Source: CFX5 sp964568485 (GTDB taxonomy: Bacteria > Chloroflexota > Anaerolineae > Caldilineales > Caldilineaceae). From it: a DNA stretch of 13,029 nt. The number at the start of each line of letters is the position of its first letter. Position 1 is the stretch's first letter. A model generated the notes under the pieces. The model made no database searches. It saw only the letters and a list, made by a program, of their open reading frames with translations, and had not been told where the DNA came from. Shown here in pieces: positions 1 through 6,104 of this stretch. The DNA is taken from contig CAZMRA010000141.1 of the NCBI GenBank assembly GCA_964568485.1, forward strand, positions 1 to 13,029, given 5' to 3'. Made by a program: the position numbers and the translations under genes.

Positions 1-1
1 G

Positions 2-58
2 GAGCGCCAGTATAATCCTTTTGTGGGGGAGCAGGCACTACGCAATGCGGCAAGATAA
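2..58 (+). CDS. possible 3' end of an upstream gene (partial)
   Basis: The frame starting at base 2 is open from the window edge to TAA at 56-58 and would encode an 18-residue tail ending QALRNAAR. Residue composition looks protein-like, but another frame (3-83) is open over the same stretch, so the assignment is uncertain. No family can be recognised from so short a piece. A TATAAT hexamer at 11-16 lies inside it and could instead be a -10 box for the following gene. Sequence upstream of the window would decide. Confidence 0.25.
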   Translation, partial: ERQYNPFVGEQALRNAAR

Positions 59-96
59 CCCTGGCTCGCTTAGAAAGCTGTAATAGGCAAAAGTTT

Positions 97-486
97 ATGA
101 TCTATCACATGCTTCCCGTGGCTACTTGGCAGCAGCAGCTGGCCGAGGAGCCCTACCGCCCAGCTTCGCTGGCAGCCGAAGGGTTTATCCACTGTACCGG
201 GGAGTTATCTCTGTTGCTGTGGGTGGCAAATCGTTTTTATCGGGCTGAGCCGGGCGATTTTGTGATCCTCTGCATTGATGAAGCCAAAGTGCAGGTCCCT
301 CTTCAATGGGATCTCGCCGATGGTCATCGGTTCCCCCATTTATATGGCCCACTCAACCTCAGTGCAGTGGTGGGCTTGCTAGCGTTTCCGCGTACACCGG
401 CAGGAGAATTTTTGCCACCCGACCCGGCCGCAATAACCCCGTTTGACCATGAGCAGCAGGGGACGCAGCACCCGCCAGATGCATAG
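97..486 (+). CDS. DUF952 family protein
   Basis: A 129-residue protein that matches the DUF952 family along its whole length. It opens with MIYHM, has the SLAAEGFIHC block (residues ~24-33), then VANRFY, a GDFVILCID strand, PLQWD and the DGHRFPHLYGPLNL signature (residues ~75-88). The extended C-terminus is proline-rich and ends with charged residues. Family members are small soluble cytoplasmic proteins of unknown function; from memory, solved members were grouped with ADP-ribosyltransferase-like folds, which would make nucleotide binding possible but is unproven here. The ATG at 97 is chosen because the family characteristically begins at this IYH motif. No strong ribosome site precedes it. 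It appears to be a single-gene unit, followed by a terminator-like hairpin at 563-604, and is not obviously linked to the ccm genes. Confidence 0.9.
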   Translation: MIYHMLPVATWQQQLAEEPYRPASLAAEGFIHCTGELSLLLWVANRFYRAEPGDFVILCIDEAKVQVPLQWDLADGHRFPHLYGPLNLSAVVGLLAFPRTPAGEFLPPDPAAITPFDHEQQGTQHPPDA

Positions 487-504
487 GGATAGCAACGCTG
501 CCTA

Positions 505-553
505 ATCAAATGATAAGGTGAGGGTTTGCATAACATCAGATGAACATTTGATG
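505..553. repeat. cluster of ATCAAATG-like motifs with a 20-bp imperfect palindrome
   Basis: ATCAAATG occurs at 505-512, a one-base variant ATCAGATG at 535-542, and an inverted copy CATTTGAT at 545-552. The last two form a near-perfect palindrome at 534-553 (9-base arms, 2-base centre, one mismatch). It lies in the gap between the DUF952 and DUF2007 genes, upstream of the hairpin at 563-604. It could be an operator or chance. Confidence 0.25.
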
Positions 554-562
554 AGAGAGGGG

Positions 563-604
563 AAAAGCTGGGTAAATGGCGCAAACCAATCGTCCAGCTT
601 TTTT
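563..604 (+). terminator. weak intrinsic-terminator-like hairpin after the DUF952 gene
   Basis: AAAAGCTGG at 563-571 pairs with CCAGCTTTT at 594-602 across a 22-base loop, and the T-run continues to 604. The paired A and T tracts would let it work in either direction. The long loop and the only moderately stable GC core make it a weak candidate. It lies 77 bases after the DUF952 stop codon. Confidence 0.35.
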
Positions 605-626
605 CGTTGATTGGATTGGATCTTGG

Positions 627-632
627 TACAAT
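627..632 (+). promoter_or_regulatory. candidate -10 box for a leaderless DUF2007 mRNA
   Basis: TACAAT (5 of 6 matches to TATAAT) ends 7 bases before the ATG at 640, so transcription would begin at or next to the start codon. No convincing -35 hexamer is seen; TTCGTT at 603-608 has an 18-base spacing but matches poorly. No Shine-Dalgarno sequence precedes the ATG, which agrees with a leaderless message. Confidence 0.35.
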
Positions 633-639
633 ACAGCTT

Positions 640-999
640 ATGACAGCAGCAGCGGATTGGCTTTCTGGCTTGTTTGGCAAGAACAAAGCGGATAACGACT
701 CAGCTTCTGCGTCCTCCCAAGAGGAGACTGGCAGCACCACTGGTGGTGCGCTGGACCAAGAGCCAGTCGTCGTGTGGGAAGCGGCTAACCAGATGGAAGC
801 CGAGGTTGTGAAGGGGCGGCTGACGAGCGCGGGGATTCCGGCAATCGTACGCAGCGAAGCTCTGGGTACAATCTACGGGTTGACCACAGGGACCTTGGCC
901 GCGGCGAAGGTTTTGGTGCCGGCCCCGTTGGCGGAAAAAGCACTCGAATTGCTCAGCGGTGATATTGATTGGGAAGAGAGCCCACCGGACGAAAGTTAG
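640..999 (+). CDS. DUF2007 family protein (putative prokaryotic signal-transducing protein)
   Basis: A 119-residue protein. An N-terminal amphipathic piece (TAAADWLSGLFGKNK) is followed by a low-complexity Ser/Thr/Glu linker to about residue 45. The C-terminal ~70 residues fit DUF2007: a VVVWEAANQMEAEVVKGRL strand-helix, the AGIPAIVRSE turn, a Gly/Thr-rich loop, then AAKVLVPAPLAEKALELL. The 'GIPA...VLVP...A..LL' pattern is the family signature; the Pfam description as a signal-transducing domain is historical and no biochemical role is established. The frame can be extended to TTG at 607, but the ATG at 640 is preferred because the -10-like box at 627 would otherwise lie inside the gene. It is probably expressed alone and is separated from ccmE by 192 bases of hairpin-rich DNA. 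Confidence 0.8.
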   Translation: MTAAADWLSGLFGKNKADNDSASASSQEETGSTTGGALDQEPVVVWEAANQMEAEVVKGRLTSAGIPAIVRSEALGTIYGLTTGTLAAAKVLVPAPLAEKALELLSGDIDWEESPPDES

Positions 1000-1191
1000 C
1001 GGCTGCTTCTATTCATCAGCTAAGCAATTGTGGGCGAGAGCCCATGGGTGCAATGGCTCGGCACGGGATGGTTGTTGCGAATCGGTGAGCGCTATTCTAA
1101 AAAGCTTGGCTGTTTTGGGTTCGTCGGTCCAGATTTGGAGACCACAACCATTTTTAGAATAGGCTTTTTGTGATTTTCAAGTGAGAAGAAC
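1000..1191 (+). other. hairpin-rich intergenic region between the DUF2007 gene and ccmE
   Basis: Three potential hairpins lie in tandem. GCTG 1002-1005 pairs with CAGC 1017-1020. A longer stem runs from 1023-1035 to 1040-1058, capped by a GAGA tetraloop at 1036-1039, with one A/G mismatch and a 6-base bulge at 1045-1050. A perfect 12-bp AT-rich stem pairs 1092-1103 with 1151-1162 and encloses a 47-base loop; it is followed by a T-run at 1165-1169. No clear promoter for ccmE is visible; TAGAAT at 1155-1160 is the best -10-like hexamer but lacks a -35. It could be a terminator for the upstream gene, a ccm leader or a small RNA. Confidence 0.4.
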
Positions 1192-1704
1192 ATGGCTTCA
1201 GAACTATATTCACCAACAATTCCAGCCAATTTGAGTGAACGAGCGCGCAGCAAATACAACGTGAAGTTTTTGGCGGGTGGCGGGTTATTGTTGGTTTTTG
1301 TGGCGTTTCTGATCTTCCAAATGGTGATGGCAACCCGCACCACCGGCGCTTATTATATGACGGTCGATGAATTACGCGCAGCTGGCCCCGAGTTGGTTGG
1401 CCAGCGCATCCGCGTCAATGGCGCAGTGGTGGCCGGCAGTGAAGATTGGAACCCCCAAGAAGTCACGCTCAGATTTGCCATTGCTGACGAGACTGATACA
1501 AACAGCCATTTGCAGATTGTCTACTACGGCCCGCGGCCAGATAATTTCCAGCGAGCAGCCTCAGCGATTGTTGAAGGGGAGCTCTTGCCCGATGGTAGCT
1601 TCCTCGCCCAAAATCTGTTGCTCAAATGCCCGAGCCGCTATGACGAAGAGCCAATCGAGATCCGCTGTGAAAATGGCGAATGCGTCACCGTTACCCAAGC
1701 CTAA
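1192..1704 (+). CDS. ccmE: cytochrome c maturation heme chaperone CcmE, CXXXY variant
   Basis: A 170-residue protein with a short cytoplasmic N-terminus (basic SERARSK), one membrane anchor at residues ~26-46 and an exported OB-fold domain. Family landmarks are GQRIRVNGAVVAGS (69-83), LRFAIAD (93-99), LQIVYYGPRPDNF (107-119), a conserved EGELLPDGSF (128-137) and LLLKCPSRY (142-150). CcmE holds heme covalently at the outer membrane face before passing it to apocytochromes. Instead of the usual heme-binding His followed by a Tyr, this protein has C146-P-S-R-Y150, the CXXXY motif described for a variant of System I. Two further cysteines, C159 and C164, lie in the C-terminal tail. The gene is first in a compact operon; a GAGAAG site upstream is a weak ribosome site. 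Confidence in the family is high, and the heme-ligand inference rests on the known variant. Confidence 0.92.
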   Translation: MASELYSPTIPANLSERARSKYNVKFLAGGGLLLVFVAFLIFQMVMATRTTGAYYMTVDELRAAGPELVGQRIRVNGAVVAGSEDWNPQEVTLRFAIADETDTNSHLQIVYYGPRPDNFQRAASAIVEGELLPDGSFLAQNLLLKCPSRYDEEPIEIRCENGECVTVTQA

Positions 1705-1753
1705 AAGGAACCAGGAAATTTTCTGAGTGATTTGGAATAATTGAAGAGACCCG

Positions 1754-3595
1754 ATGACGCAACTCCGCCGTCGGCCATTTGGGTTGGCCTGTTTGATCGC
1801 TAGTCTCTTGTCGGTAGCGCTCTGGCAAGCGACTCTCGGCCAAACCCAACCCACTCCGCCACCGTATGACCCCGCCACCGTGCCGTTGCCGAGTGCGCCT
1901 GTTTTGGCCCCTGCAGGAAGTTCTCTCTATCAACAAAACTGCGCAGCTTGTCATGGCGAGCAAGGGCATAGCGATGGGCCGACCAGCGCTAGTTTGCCTG
2001 CTGCTCCGCCCCCCTTTGCCGACCAAGCAACGATCTGGGCCCGTAGCCCCGCTGAGTATTTTCACATTACCAAATATGGGCGCATTGAAGCCCTGATGCC
2101 GCCTTGGGAAAATCGGCTGGATGATGATCAGATCTGGCAGGCGGTCTATTATGCCTGGAGCCTCCATACCGATCAGAGCATTGTGCAGCAGGGTGAGACC
2201 CTATACGCGCAGTCGTGTGCCGCTTGTCATGGTCCAAACGGCGCAGGTAATGGGCCGGAGGCCAGCGCAGCCATGCCACGCTTGGATGATGTGGCGGTGA
2301 TGAGCTTGCGCACCCAGGCCGAATTGGATGCCCTGTGGCGGCAAGCGCACGCGGAGATCGGCGACGAGTGGACACCGACAGAGCGCACTGCGGTTTTGGA
2401 TTATCTGCGCACCTTTAGTTATCGCCCGCCGTGGGAAGAGCCATACCAACCTGGCACCGGGGAATTGACTGGCCAGTTGGTGCAAGGGACTGCTGATGGC
2501 CCTGAGTTGCCTTCGTTGCCAATCACTTTGACTGCCTTTCTCAATTTTGCCCCGGTCCAATCGCTGACCACCACAACCAACGAAGCCGGGGAATTTCGTT
2601 TTTCGGACTTGGCGACCGACCCAGGCATGGTTTACGTCGCTTCCACCCTCTATCAGGGGGTGCAATACAACAGCGGATTGGCTATGGTCACGCCGTTGAC
2701 TCCCACTGCGGCGATCACTGTGACGGCCTACGAGACGACTGAGGATAGCAGCAATTTGTCGATCAATCGCGCCAATTGGTTGATTGACTTCGAGCCGGGC
2801 GGCCTGCGGGTTGGCATCATTCTGGGGTTGCGCAACAGTGGCGACCGCACCTTTATCGGGGAGCCAGTTCCTGGGCTCGGCGCGCTGGGCACAGTGGCTT
2901 TGGCCGTACCGCCGGGCGTCGAGGAGATCGAATTTCAAGATGGCGTGGTCGGTGGGCGTTATCAACCCGTTGGGGATCGCATCTATGATCTGGTGCCGGT
3001 GCCTCCCGGTGAGGAAGCTCGCCAGATTGTTTATAGTTATCGGCTGCCGGTTTCGGGCGATGTAGTCACACTGCCTCAGGAATTTCTCTATCCGATTGAG
3101 AACCTGAACTTGTTGGTCACGGATGCCCCCAATCTGGAGGTAGAAGCGCCTGCGTTGACCTTTATCAACACCGAAGAGGTGCAGGGGATCAACTTCCGCC
3201 GTTGGTCGGGGCAATCGTTGCCCGCTGGTCCCTTGACCGTCCAATTGAGCGGTATTCCAGCGGTTGGGAGTGACATCGCTCCGGTGGACGAGGGCAGTGG
3301 CGCGTCGGCGGGTGCCTCAACCGCCATTTCCCCACTGGATCCCATGGTTGCTATCACTGTGGGCGGTTTGTTGGTCGTTGTCTTAGCTGCCTTGCTCTAT
3401 CTGCCGCTGCGTGGTGAAGCGCATCGAGCGCGCATCGCTGAGCTACAATCGGATCAGGAAGAGCTGCTCGAGGCGATCGCCGAGTTGGATGATCAATATG
3501 CCAAGAACGAAGTGCCGCGTGAACAATGGGCTAGCGAACGCGCCGAGTTGAAGTCAGAGTTACTCGTGATTACTCAGGCGCTCAAGGCTCGGTAA
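1754..3595 (+). CDS. membrane-anchored di-heme cytochrome c with beta domains and cytoplasmic CcmI-like coiled coil
   Basis: A 613-residue chimeric protein. An N-terminal signal or anchor (residues ~5-30) is followed by a Pro-rich linker and two class-I cytochrome c modules with CAACH heme sites at 63-67 and 155-159. Heme 1 has M115 (LMPPW) as likely axial ligand; the aligned position in module 2 is H199. Residues ~235-330 resemble a carboxypeptidase-regulatory or transthyretin-like beta sandwich (TNEAGEFRFSDL), and ~335-505 form a further beta-rich exported region of no family I recognise. A transmembrane helix at ~531-551 leads to a ~60-residue charged helical tail (LLEAIAELDDQYAKNE...) that I expect to be cytoplasmic and that resembles the tail after the membrane segments of CcmI-type proteins. 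It sits 49 bases after ccmE and 4 bases before ccmA, so it is probably co-expressed. It may be an electron-transfer or maturation partner; no function is proven. Confidence 0.85.
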   Translation: MTQLRRRPFGLACLIASLLSVALWQATLGQTQPTPPPYDPATVPLPSAPVLAPAGSSLYQQNCAACHGEQGHSDGPTSASLPAAPPPFADQATIWARSPAEYFHITKYGRIEALMPPWENRLDDDQIWQAVYYAWSLHTDQSIVQQGETLYAQSCAACHGPNGAGNGPEASAAMPRLDDVAVMSLRTQAELDALWRQAHAEIGDEWTPTERTAVLDYLRTFSYRPPWEEPYQPGTGELTGQLVQGTADGPELPSLPITLTAFLNFAPVQSLTTTTNEAGEFRFSDLATDPGMVYVASTLYQGVQYNSGLAMVTPLTPTAAITVTAYETTEDSSNLSINRANWLIDFEPGGLRVGIILGLRNSGDRTFIGEPVPGLGALGTVALAVPPGVEEIEFQDGVVGGRYQPVGDRIYDLVPVPPGEEARQIVYSYRLPVSGDVVTLPQEFLYPIENLNLLVTDAPNLEVEAPALTFINTEEVQGINFRRWSGQSLPAGPLTVQLSGIPAVGSDIAPVDEGSGASAGASTAISPLDPMVAITVGGLLVVVLAALLYLPLRGEAHRARIAELQSDQEELLEAIAELDDQYAKNEVPREQWASERAELKSELLVITQALKAR

Positions 3596-3599
3596 GTCG

Positions 3600-4313
3600 A
3601 TGACCACAGAACCGCTGATCGCCATGCGCAATGTCTATAAACGATATGGGCGCAAAACTGTGCTCAGAGGGGTGGATCTAGCTGTTCCGGCTGGGCAAGT
3701 GATGGCGCTATTGGGGGCTAATGGCGCGGGCAAAACGACGTTGATGCGTTTGGTTGCTGGCTTGGCCACCCCATCGAGTGGGGAGATCACGCTCGGCGGG
3801 GTCTCTATCAAGCGAGCTGGCCCGGAATTGCGGCGTTATATCGGGGTAGTGAGCCATCTGCCTCTCGTGTACGATCATCTGAGTGGTTACGAGAATCTGG
3901 CCTTTTTTGCCCGCTTGTATGATCTGACCAATGCAGATGCGCGGATTGAAGCGGTGCTGCGGGCGGTCGACCTCTGGATCCCGCGCCGCGATCCTGTGCG
4001 CACCTACAGCCGGGGGATGGTGCAGCGCCTAGCCATTGCCCGCGCCATTCTGCATGATCCGCCCGTATTGTTGCTAGATGAGCCGGATACGGGCTTGGAT
4101 CAGGCCAGCGCTGAGCTGCTGCATGGGCTGATCACTCGCCTGGGCGCGGCGAGTCGGGCGATCTTGTTGACCACCCACAATCTGGAGCGAGCCTTGGCGT
4201 GGGCTGATTCACTTACCATGTTGGTGGGTGGCAAATTGGTGAGTAGCATGGCGACGGCTAATCTCACGAGCGAACAATTGCGTCAATACTATCGCGAGGC
4301 CAATGGTGGTTGA
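3600..4313 (+). CDS. ccmA: heme exporter ABC transporter ATP-binding protein CcmA
   Basis: A 237-residue ABC ATPase. Walker A is GANGAGKTT (39-47), the signature region is YSRGMVQRLAIARAIL (136-151), Walker B with catalytic Glu is LLLDEPDTGLD (157-167), and the H-loop His is H193 (TTHN). The SRGMxQR form of the signature is typical of CcmA rather than of generic importers. CcmA powers the CcmABCD complex; ATP hydrolysis is known to release heme-loaded CcmE from CcmC. The ATG at 3600 is 4 bases after the cytochrome stop codon, and the 3' end overlaps ccmB by 11 bases, so translation is probably coupled. The length agrees with the family. The neighbours ccmB and ccmC confirm the assignment. Confidence 0.93.
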   Translation: MTTEPLIAMRNVYKRYGRKTVLRGVDLAVPAGQVMALLGANGAGKTTLMRLVAGLATPSSGEITLGGVSIKRAGPELRRYIGVVSHLPLVYDHLSGYENLAFFARLYDLTNADARIEAVLRAVDLWIPRRDPVRTYSRGMVQRLAIARAILHDPPVLLLDEPDTGLDQASAELLHGLITRLGAASRAILLTTHNLERALAWADSLTMLVGGKLVSSMATANLTSEQLRQYYREANGG

Positions 4314-5076
4314 GCACAGCGTTGAAGCGCATCCGCCGCTTCCTGCCCCGCGAGAGGAGCGTGAGGCTCCGCCCGTAACCATGCGTACTGAACGCGGGTT
4401 CGGGGGCTATTTGGCCAAAGTGTGGGCAATTGCGGCGAAGGATCTGCGCAGCGAATTACGCACTAAGGAGATCATCGGGGTGATGGCATCCTTCAGCGTG
4501 CTGGCGGTGATCATTTTTGGTATGGCCTTTGATTTGCGGGTCGCCCAAACCGAGTCGATCGTGCCCGGGGTGCTCTGGGTTATCGTACTCTTTAGTGGCG
4601 TGCTGGGGCTCAATCGCTCCTTCAGTGCCGAGGTTGACCGCGGTAGCTTGGCGGCTTTGTTGCTGGCCCCCATGGATCGGAGTGCGCTCTACTTTGGCAA
4701 GCTGGTCGCGAATCTGCTCTTTACCTTGCTGGCCGAAGTGCTCTTGCTGCCGATGATGTTGATCCTGTTCGATGTCAATCTCTTTCGGCCCTGGATCTTG
4801 CTGGCGTTGCTGCTGGGCACGATTGGGTATGTGGCGGTTGGCACGCTGTTTGCCGCCTTGACGGCGAATGTGCGGACGCGTGAAAGCTTGTTGCCAGTCT
4901 TGTTGCTGCCGGTGATGGTGCCGCTCTTTATGGCGGGCATGCGGGTGACGGCGATTGTCGTCGATGGCCGCGGCCTGAATGACCTCGGCCGTTGGTTTGG
5001 CATGTTGGCTGCGTATGATCTGATCTTTCTGACAGCAGCCTTTTTGGTTTTTGACTTGATTTTTGAGGAGGCGTAA
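4303..5076 (+). CDS. ccmB: heme exporter membrane subunit CcmB
   Basis: A 257-residue polytopic protein with about six membrane helices (roughly 58-76, 86-104, 132-156, 163-187, 195-213 and 233-252), the CcmB arrangement. The conserved cytoplasmic segment KDLRSELRTKE (46-56) precedes helix 1, and the polar loop with LNRSFSAEVDRGSL (103-116) is typical of the family. It partners the CcmA ATPase. It is about 35 residues longer than the E. coli protein because of a Pro/Glu-rich N-terminal extension. The ATG at 4303 overlaps the end of ccmA by 11 bases with only a short GAGG (4296-4299) close by; an in-frame ATG at 4381 would remove 26 residues of the extension and is a real alternative, though it lacks a well-placed ribosome site. 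Confidence 0.9.
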   Translation: MVVEHSVEAHPPLPAPREEREAPPVTMRTERGFGGYLAKVWAIAAKDLRSELRTKEIIGVMASFSVLAVIIFGMAFDLRVAQTESIVPGVLWVIVLFSGVLGLNRSFSAEVDRGSLAALLLAPMDRSALYFGKLVANLLFTLLAEVLLLPMMLILFDVNLFRPWILLALLLGTIGYVAVGTLFAALTANVRTRESLLPVLLLPVMVPLFMAGMRVTAIVVDGRGLNDLGRWFGMLAAYDLIFLTAAFLVFDLIFEEA

Positions 5077-5078
5077 CG

Positions 5079-5825
5079 ATGCGGACAACGACGCTCTCAG
5101 CCCCAACTCGGCGTACCGCCAGCGGCTGGGATGTAGCTCAGATGGTCCTCAATCTAGCAGCAGTGATTGCGATGGCAGTGATGATGTGGGCTGCATTTCT
5201 CTATGCCCAACCGGCGACTAACCTAGCTGGTGATGAACAGACTGCCCAGCGAATCTTTTATCTGCACATGGGTTGCAACTTCGCCGCACTCAGCGCTTTT
5301 TTGCTCTCGCTGATTGGCAGTATTGGCTATCTGGTGACGCGTAACTTGGAGTGGGATCGCCTCAGCCACGCGAGTATCGAGCTGGGCACGCTCTTTGGTA
5401 TCGGCATGACGCTCTCCGGCTCGATCTGGGCAAAACCCACTTGGAACACTTATTGGACCTGGGATCCGCGCCTGACTACGGTGACGATCACCTTGTTGAT
5501 CTATGTTGCCTATTTGCTCTTCCGCAGCGGGATTGAAAATCGCCACACGCGCGCCCGCTTTGCCAGCATCTATGCGCTCTTTGCCTTTTTGAGCGTTCCC
5601 ATGACCTACTACAGCGCACGCTGGTTTCGTTCGATCCACCCCGTGGTCTTTAATGGGGATAACCAAGAGGCTTCGGGTAGTTTTGCGATCGGCCCCACCA
5701 TGGGGCAAACGGTGATGATCGCTGCCATCAGCTTTTGCATTCTCTTTGCTGCTCTGTTGATTTTGCGCTGGCAGCAATTGCGCTTACAAGATCGGATTGA
5801 AGCAATCCGCGAGGAGTTGGAATAA
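5079..5825 (+). CDS. ccmC: heme transfer protein CcmC (WWD-domain family)
   Basis: A 248-residue protein with six predicted membrane helices. The tryptophan-rich WWD segment WAKPTWNTYWTWDPRLT (117-133) lies in an exported loop. The two flanking heme-ligand histidines expected from E. coli CcmC are present: H63 (YLHMG) and H187 (RSIHPVV). CcmC presents heme to CcmE. A strong ribosome site, GAGGAGG at 5065-5071, lies 7 bases before the ATG, inside the end of ccmB. The size, six helices and the absence of the large additional domains of CcmF or CcsA separate it from those relatives. The stop codon overlaps the next start (TAATG), indicating coupled translation with the small ccmD-like gene. Confidence 0.94.
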   Translation: MRTTTLSAPTRRTASGWDVAQMVLNLAAVIAMAVMMWAAFLYAQPATNLAGDEQTAQRIFYLHMGCNFAALSAFLLSLIGSIGYLVTRNLEWDRLSHASIELGTLFGIGMTLSGSIWAKPTWNTYWTWDPRLTTVTITLLIYVAYLLFRSGIENRHTRARFASIYALFAFLSVPMTYYSARWFRSIHPVVFNGDNQEASGSFAIGPTMGQTVMIAAISFCILFAALLILRWQQLRLQDRIEAIREELE

Positions 5826-5971
5826 TGGTTTATCTTGCTGCGGCGTTTATTGGGATATGGGTCCTGGTGACGGGTTATGTCATTTTTGTCAGCCAGCGCC
5901 AGCGTCAATTAACGCAAGAACTTGAAACGTTGGAAGAGATGCTTGCTGAGCGGGGTGTCACCAAGCAGTAA
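5825..5971 (+). CDS. ccmD: small CcmD-like membrane protein
   Basis: A 48-residue ORF whose ATG overlaps the ccmC stop codon (TAATG at 5823-5827). It begins MVYLAAAFIGIWVLVTGYVI, a single membrane helix (residues ~3-22), followed by a basic SQRQRQ stretch and an amphipathic helix LTQELETLEEMLAERG. This is the CcmD design: exported short N-terminus, one helix, positive cytoplasmic tail. CcmD joins CcmABC and is needed for release of holo-CcmE. Sequence conservation in CcmD is low, so position, size and topology carry the assignment. Confidence 0.85.
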   Translation: MVYLAAAFIGIWVLVTGYVIFVSQRQRQLTQELETLEEMLAERGVTKQ

Positions 5972-6104
5972 GTCTCTGCGCAAGCAAATTGTTGTCGAGG
6001 CGGAGCCCACACTACAGTAAGTTGCTGCCGTAGCAGGTAGGATCGTCGATTGGAAGTAACTGGCTTGGTAGTGTGGATTAGGTATTGAGTGAAGGAGTTC
6101 TAGT
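5972..6104 (+). promoter_or_regulatory. structured leader upstream of the CcdA-family gene
   Basis: A 133-base gap between two otherwise tightly packed gene blocks. CCACACTAC at 6007-6015 pairs perfectly with GTAGTGTGG at 6068-6076, enclosing 52 bases that contain an inner hairpin CTGC-CGTA-GCAG. A strong ribosome site, GAAGGAG at 6091-6097, lies 7 bases before the ATG at 6105. No -35/-10 pair is convincing. The structure does not match a riboswitch class I recognise. Confidence 0.45.

Noticed and set aside
959..1162. 67-codon open frame across the DUF2007-ccmE gap
   Set aside because: It starts inside the DUF2007 gene and runs through the hairpins; composition is not protein-like.
2201..3244. 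347-codon open frame antisense to the di-heme cytochrome
   Set aside because: The sense frame has two heme motifs and clear domains; the antisense product is rich in Arg/Gln/His with no family features.
5079..5825. CcsA/ResC (System II) or CcmF instead of CcmC
   Set aside because: The protein has six helices and 248 residues with the H63/H187 pair around the WWD segment and sits after ccmA and ccmB, all typical of CcmC; no ResB-like gene is nearby.
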